Assembly: GCA_009923375.1 (NCBI GenBank)
Contig: RFTO01000100.1
Span: 1 to 5,130, forward strand
DNA: 5,130 nucleotides
Source of the DNA: Actinomycetota bacterium
Lineage (GTDB): Bacteria; Actinomycetota; Actinomycetes; S36-B12; UBA5976
Direction of reading: 5' to 3'
Position numbers and translations under genes: made by a program. This document shows positions 4,181-5,130 of the stretch, piece by piece. Position 1 is the first letter of the stretch, and every line of letters begins with the position of its first letter. The notes under the pieces were generated by a model, which saw only the letters and a program-made list of their open reading frames with translations, had not been told where the DNA came from and searched no databases.

Positions 4181-5130
4181 TGCGCCTCCTACGGCCCTGA
4201 TAACCCCACCAAGCGAACGCTAGGCAAGCCCAGATGACACTACCCCAGCGCAGGACCGGACTCGTGTAACGCGCAGGCGATACAAAACCTCCAGCGGCCA
4301 CAACTCGCACTTGCGTCTTTGCTGAGTTGTCTACTGCAACAGTCCCCTCAATGGTTCTCCCTCGGTGGTCCACGATTCCACTGACCCCCGTTGCCGCAGC
4401 GACAACCAAAGGTCGTCCCGCCTCAGCGGCCCGACCTTTTGAAATCTGGTACTGCTGCTCAGGTTGCTCGGTGCCCAAGAAGGCGCCGTTATTCGTCTGC
4501 ACTGCCAACACATCACTGTCGATGACGTCTCTTGTCACATCGTCGTAGGCGGTCTCGAAACACAGCACGGTCCCAACGCGCACACCCTGCGCTGTCGTGA
4601 ATCTCCCAGGTTTTGAGCCGGCGCGGAAATCCACTGCAACAGTGGCCAGCTTTGCCGCCCAGGATGACGTGAGTTCACGCAGGGGAACGAATTCCCCGAA
4701 GGGGACCAAATGTCGTTTGTCGTAGGCAGTCGCCGGTGAGAATCCGACACTCGGCTGCCATAGGACGACTTGGTTACGCAGATGCTGACCACCTGGCTCA
4801 TACGACACCACTCCGACCAGCGTCGCAATGTTCGCATGATCGATTGCTCGCTGCAGCAGGTTGCGGTGTGCACCTGCCTCCCATACATCACCGGGAACCG
4901 AGTCCTCCGACAATGCCAAGACGGCCGGTAAGCCTGGCAGCTCGGCTCGAATTCGTGTGACCTCGGCTCCAGCACTGGTGATGCCGTTCAAGTTCCCTGA
5001 GAACACCTGATTGCGCTCCCCCGCTGTGTAGATCTCATCACGAGGTTGGCTCGGCTGCACGTATCCAACGATGATCTTGGTGGTGTGAGCTGACCCCTGG
5101 ATTGCAATCGACACATTGACAAGAACAACC
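4173..5130 (-). CDS. lnt: Apolipoprotein N-acyltransferase, nitrilase domain and last membrane helix; 5' end outside window
   Basis: Lnt transfers a fatty acid to the N-terminal cysteine of lipoproteins. It is an integral membrane enzyme with an extracytoplasmic nitrilase domain. The frame stays open to the window edge, so this is the C-terminal part; the GTG at 5114 is internal and the preceding helices lie outside. Numbering from that GTG, the catalytic triad is E70 (LALSEDSVPGD), K133 (YDKRHLVPFGEFVPL, with the further conserved E141) and C185 (VLCFETAYDD). The K-to-C spacing of 52 equals that of E. coli Lnt (K335, C387). QTNNGAFLGTEQPEQQ and SKGRAAEAGRPLVVAAATGVSG are typical of the family. 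A final hydrophobic helix (about 288-304) and an Arg-rich cytoplasmic tail end the protein, and the last codons encode the ppm ribosome binding site. The residues before the catalytic Glu (LSE) differ from the usual WPE. It is co-transcribed with ppm by position. Confidence 0.93.
   Translation of the reverse strand, partial: VVLVNVSIAIQGSAHTTKIIVGYVQPSQPRDEIYTAGERNQVFSGNLNGITSAGAEVTRIRAELPGLPAVLALSEDSVPGDVWEAGAHRNLLQRAIDHANIATLVGVVSYEPGGQHLRNQVVLWQPSVGFSPATAYDKRHLVPFGEFVPLRELTSSWAAKLATVAVDFRAGSKPGRFTTAQGVRVGTVLCFETAYDDVTRDVIDSDVLAVQTNNGAFLGTEQPEQQYQISKGRAAEAGRPLVVAAATGVSGIVDHRGRTIEGTVAVDNSAKTQVRVVAAGGFVSPARYTSPVLRWGSVIWACLAFAWWGYQGRRRRSE
4185..4190 (-). promoter_or_regulatory. Ribosome binding site of ppm, inside lnt
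   Basis: AGGAGG on the minus strand is read as two Arg codons of lnt and lies 4 nt before the ppm GTG. It decides the GTG start and ties ppm translation to that of lnt. Confidence 0.75.

Noticed and set aside
4535..4975. Minus-strand open frame of 146 codons inside lnt
   Set aside because: It is an overlapping frame of lnt, which carries the full catalytic triad; the alternative translation has no recognisable domain.

Overview
The window looks like a chromosomal segment of an actinobacterium. The strongest evidence is an RbpA-type RNA polymerase-binding protein, a family restricted to Actinomycetota. It lies tail-to-tail with a polyprenol-phosphate-mannose synthase (ppm), which follows an apolipoprotein N-acyltransferase (lnt); the rbpA/ppm neighbourhood is also known from Mycobacterium (Rv2050/Rv2051c). 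Base composition is moderate to high GC, about 57-60% by eye. GTG starts are common. I cannot name a genus.

Layout from left to right. Positions 1-1248 (+) hold the C-terminal part of gcvP, the PLP-dependent P-protein of the glycine cleavage system, including the PLP lysine and the natural stop. Convergent with it, 14 nt away, is a 178-residue HAD-fold phosphatase (1263-1799, -) that resembles the phosphatase domain of T4-type polynucleotide kinase/phosphatase. A divergent intergenic region (1800-1979) separates it from a cytoplasmic glycerophosphodiester phosphodiesterase (1980-2771, +). A 269-nt non-coding stretch follows. It has a 15-bp tandem duplication right after the stop, a possible terminator hairpin, an ECF-sigma-like promoter and a 7-codon upstream ORF. 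It leads into rbpA (3041-3400, +). On the minus strand, ppm (3425-4180) is preceded by lnt (4173-5130, 5' end outside the window). These two genes overlap by 8 nt, and the ppm Shine-Dalgarno lies inside the last lnt codons.

Functionally the window mixes one-carbon metabolism (gcvP), a possible nucleic-acid end or small phosphoester phosphatase (HAD), phospholipid head-group turnover (GDPD), transcription control (rbpA), and envelope biogenesis (lnt-ppm, probably one operon for lipoprotein acylation and polyprenol-linked mannosylation).

I see no mobile elements, CRISPR arrays, defence islands, tRNA or rRNA genes, and no convincing evidence of a new multi-gene system. The points most worth checking are the unusual RbpA (a CxC in place of the usual CxxC zinc knuckle, and a divergent N-terminus) with its leader (ECF promoter plus coupled micro-ORF), and the stand-alone PNKP-like phosphatase.
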